Origin: Rubrivivax sp. A210
Lineage (GTDB): Bacteria > Pseudomonadota > Gammaproteobacteria > Burkholderiales > Burkholderiaceae_C
Direction of reading: 5' to 3'
Assembly: GCF_904426505.1 (NCBI RefSeq)
Contig: NZ_CAJGBN010000008.1
Location: 34,469 to 98,468 of the forward strand
Length of the DNA stretch: 64,000 bases
Shown: positions 63,901 to 64,000 of the stretch, one piece after another
Numbering within the stretch: the stretch's first letter is position 1
How the letters are laid out: the number at the start of each line of letters is the position of its first letter
Made by a program: the position numbers and the translations under genes
Notes under the pieces: model-generated
Databases searched by the model: none
Told to the model about the DNA's origin: nothing
What the model saw: the letters and a program-made list of their open reading frames with translations, nothing else

Positions 63901-64000
63901 ATGGCGTCGCGGTGGGCCTGCTCCTGCAGCGGTTCGTCGGCCAGCAGCACTTCCATGCGCGCCAGCGCGGCGGTGGGGCGGCCCGCGGCCTCGTGCGCCA
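60906..64000 (-). CDS. SARP/BTAD-type regulator with AAA ATPase domain (5' end outside window)
   Basis: At least 1031 residues are present; the frame is open to the right edge. Order: the end of a bacterial transcriptional-activation (BTAD) domain (AHRDAMRLHAAAGRREAALA, QYERCRALLAAELGLAP), then an AAA ATPase with Walker A GVAGIGKS, and a long C-terminal region of TPR-like helical pairs. SARP regulators carry an N-terminal OmpR-type DNA-binding domain before the BTAD; that part would lie beyond the window. Typical of large STAND-type activators. Target genes unknown; the two genes downstream on the same strand are candidates. Confidence 0.85.
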   Translation of the reverse strand, partial: AHEAAGRPTAALARMEVLLADEPLQEQAHRDAMRLHAAAGRREAALAQYERCRALLAAELGLAPMAETTALADGLRAPAAAPAALAITASVTRWPTELPLVGRDGELAALQTAWQQGRTLLLEGVAGIGKSRLARDFAAAQGPYALAQCRRSDAGLPYASFARLLRRLAGARLSRANLADAGIAGWALDTLALLLPELDPRPAARASLQAPDQQRLVMEACAAAWLALAQDSFDTVIVDDWHWCDAASRAVLSLVAERRAESGPARTPGARELLTLRPELDAAALAARQALVDGGALHLRLPALGSAQVHDLVRRISGAADPLRFARHLEGATGGNPFFVVETLRHWQGLQLLSVDSRGVWQTPFDDGTRDYAELPVPASVREAVLARVQRLPEAAQRLLEAAALASEPFAPALLAGACALSEVEALGAIEDAVAAQLLRERDSGYAFAHDLVQVALDSHLGAERRRLVHRRLALGAQAARLPPAQVAQHWEAGGEPRRAVAYRIDAAEAAARLSSHEAALAHWQAALDDGPTLAEHGRVLQRRWPVQRGRGDAAALAAAVADFDALARQAGQQAQPGVALKAALEAASICSISHRAAEALQRVDACLAQPALPALDQARAMEVRSLALSSLGRTDEAAQLAREALNRFAGSPELDPMQQLRLRHQLMFNHYMRGDGPAALREAQALLPLAEALGARHLVAKAHCNIGAMRGLCGDLEGAQAAFQTALTQARELRLVDQQREALHGLADMDLHQGQAARALQRARESVALAPHFSRLGNEVGIGAMASQALCFLGELGAARDEAERLFALACGVDEPALLADLVSMVLDLYTLVGDEAGADRLISSVLARELAGVAQYTVKLAFNLVLNATQRGQAALARRHFALIGPPSSVTQPIDRQGVALAQAQIALCEAQPAAALQALAPCLGGVPHAHTWALVCAAWLAATRGLGPIPAAALAAADAALSSPATPALTRLLLRRERLAGAAGAGGALAARLREEQRADVARLAPRLQAWPALQQGFERRWQPALP

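Overview
The window reads as a chromosomal segment of a high-GC betaproteobacterium, most likely Burkholderiales near the Rubrivivax/Ideonella/Leptothrix group. This is inferred from strong G/C third-position bias, a Bug-family solute receptor, a small Trp-rich TIGR04438-type protein, a DUF3501 gene, a PEP-CTERM protein and the general gene repertoire. No 16S or marker search was possible. Both edges cut genes: acnB on the left, a large SARP/BTAD-type regulator on the right. Coding density is very high. No gene-free stretch reaches 300 bases; the longest are about 260 bp (30283-30541) and 245 bp (52235-52480).

Region by region: (1) 1-1.6 kb holds the acnB 3' end with a strong terminator, then a DUF3501 gene. 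(2) 1.6-6.9 kb, minus strand, is a three-gene operon that looks like a secreted-effector cassette: a small T6SS-accessory-like protein, a 1121-aa protein with four Ig-like repeats, a peptidoglycan-binding-like segment and a metzincin-like zinc protease end, and an unrecognised 491-aa protein. (3) 7-16.7 kb is housekeeping and accessory genes: aldo/keto reductase, RarD, MFS transporter, YchJ, an HSL-type esterase, an XRE regulator divergent from a YiaA/B membrane protein, a DUF2145 pair, an LplT-PlsC-like fusion and a lectin-like lipoprotein. (4) 16.8-29.7 kb is a DNA-end-processing block: recC-recB-recD convergent with a YhaN/YhaO (SbcCD-like) pair. (5) 29.8-39.7 kb: a small membrane protein, GNAT, a degenerate HD-GYP protein, an acyl-CoA synthetase, a MurA-like enolpyruvyl transferase, an exported prolyl oligopeptidase, YbaK, a carboxymuconolactone-decarboxylase-like protein and a Bug receptor.

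(6) 39.8-43.1 kb is a tight five-gene operon: plsY (with a histidine-rich tail), a RidA-like protein, a membrane-anchored glutaredoxin-like protein, a stand-alone cobalamin-binding protein carrying the CarH photoreceptor signature, and a GGDEF diguanylate cyclase. The last two suggest a light- or B12-responsive c-di-GMP switch and are the most interesting pair here. (7) 43-52.1 kb is core metabolism: yciO-type gene, class I fumarase, yqhA, acsA, a small cytochrome c, ilvD, lgt and dnaQ.

(8) 52.16-59.7 kb: tRNA-Val(CAC) with a terminator, followed by a type I restriction-modification locus (hsdR, a Phd/PIN toxin-antitoxin pair, hsdM, hsdS) ending in a 27-codon remnant of an AAA ATPase gene. 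The toxin-antitoxin promoter/operator lies between hsdR and hsdM, so hsdM and hsdS may share its autoregulation. (9) 59.8-64 kb, minus strand: a SARP/BTAD-AAA regulator (5' end outside the window), a small hypothetical protein and a PEP-CTERM protein.
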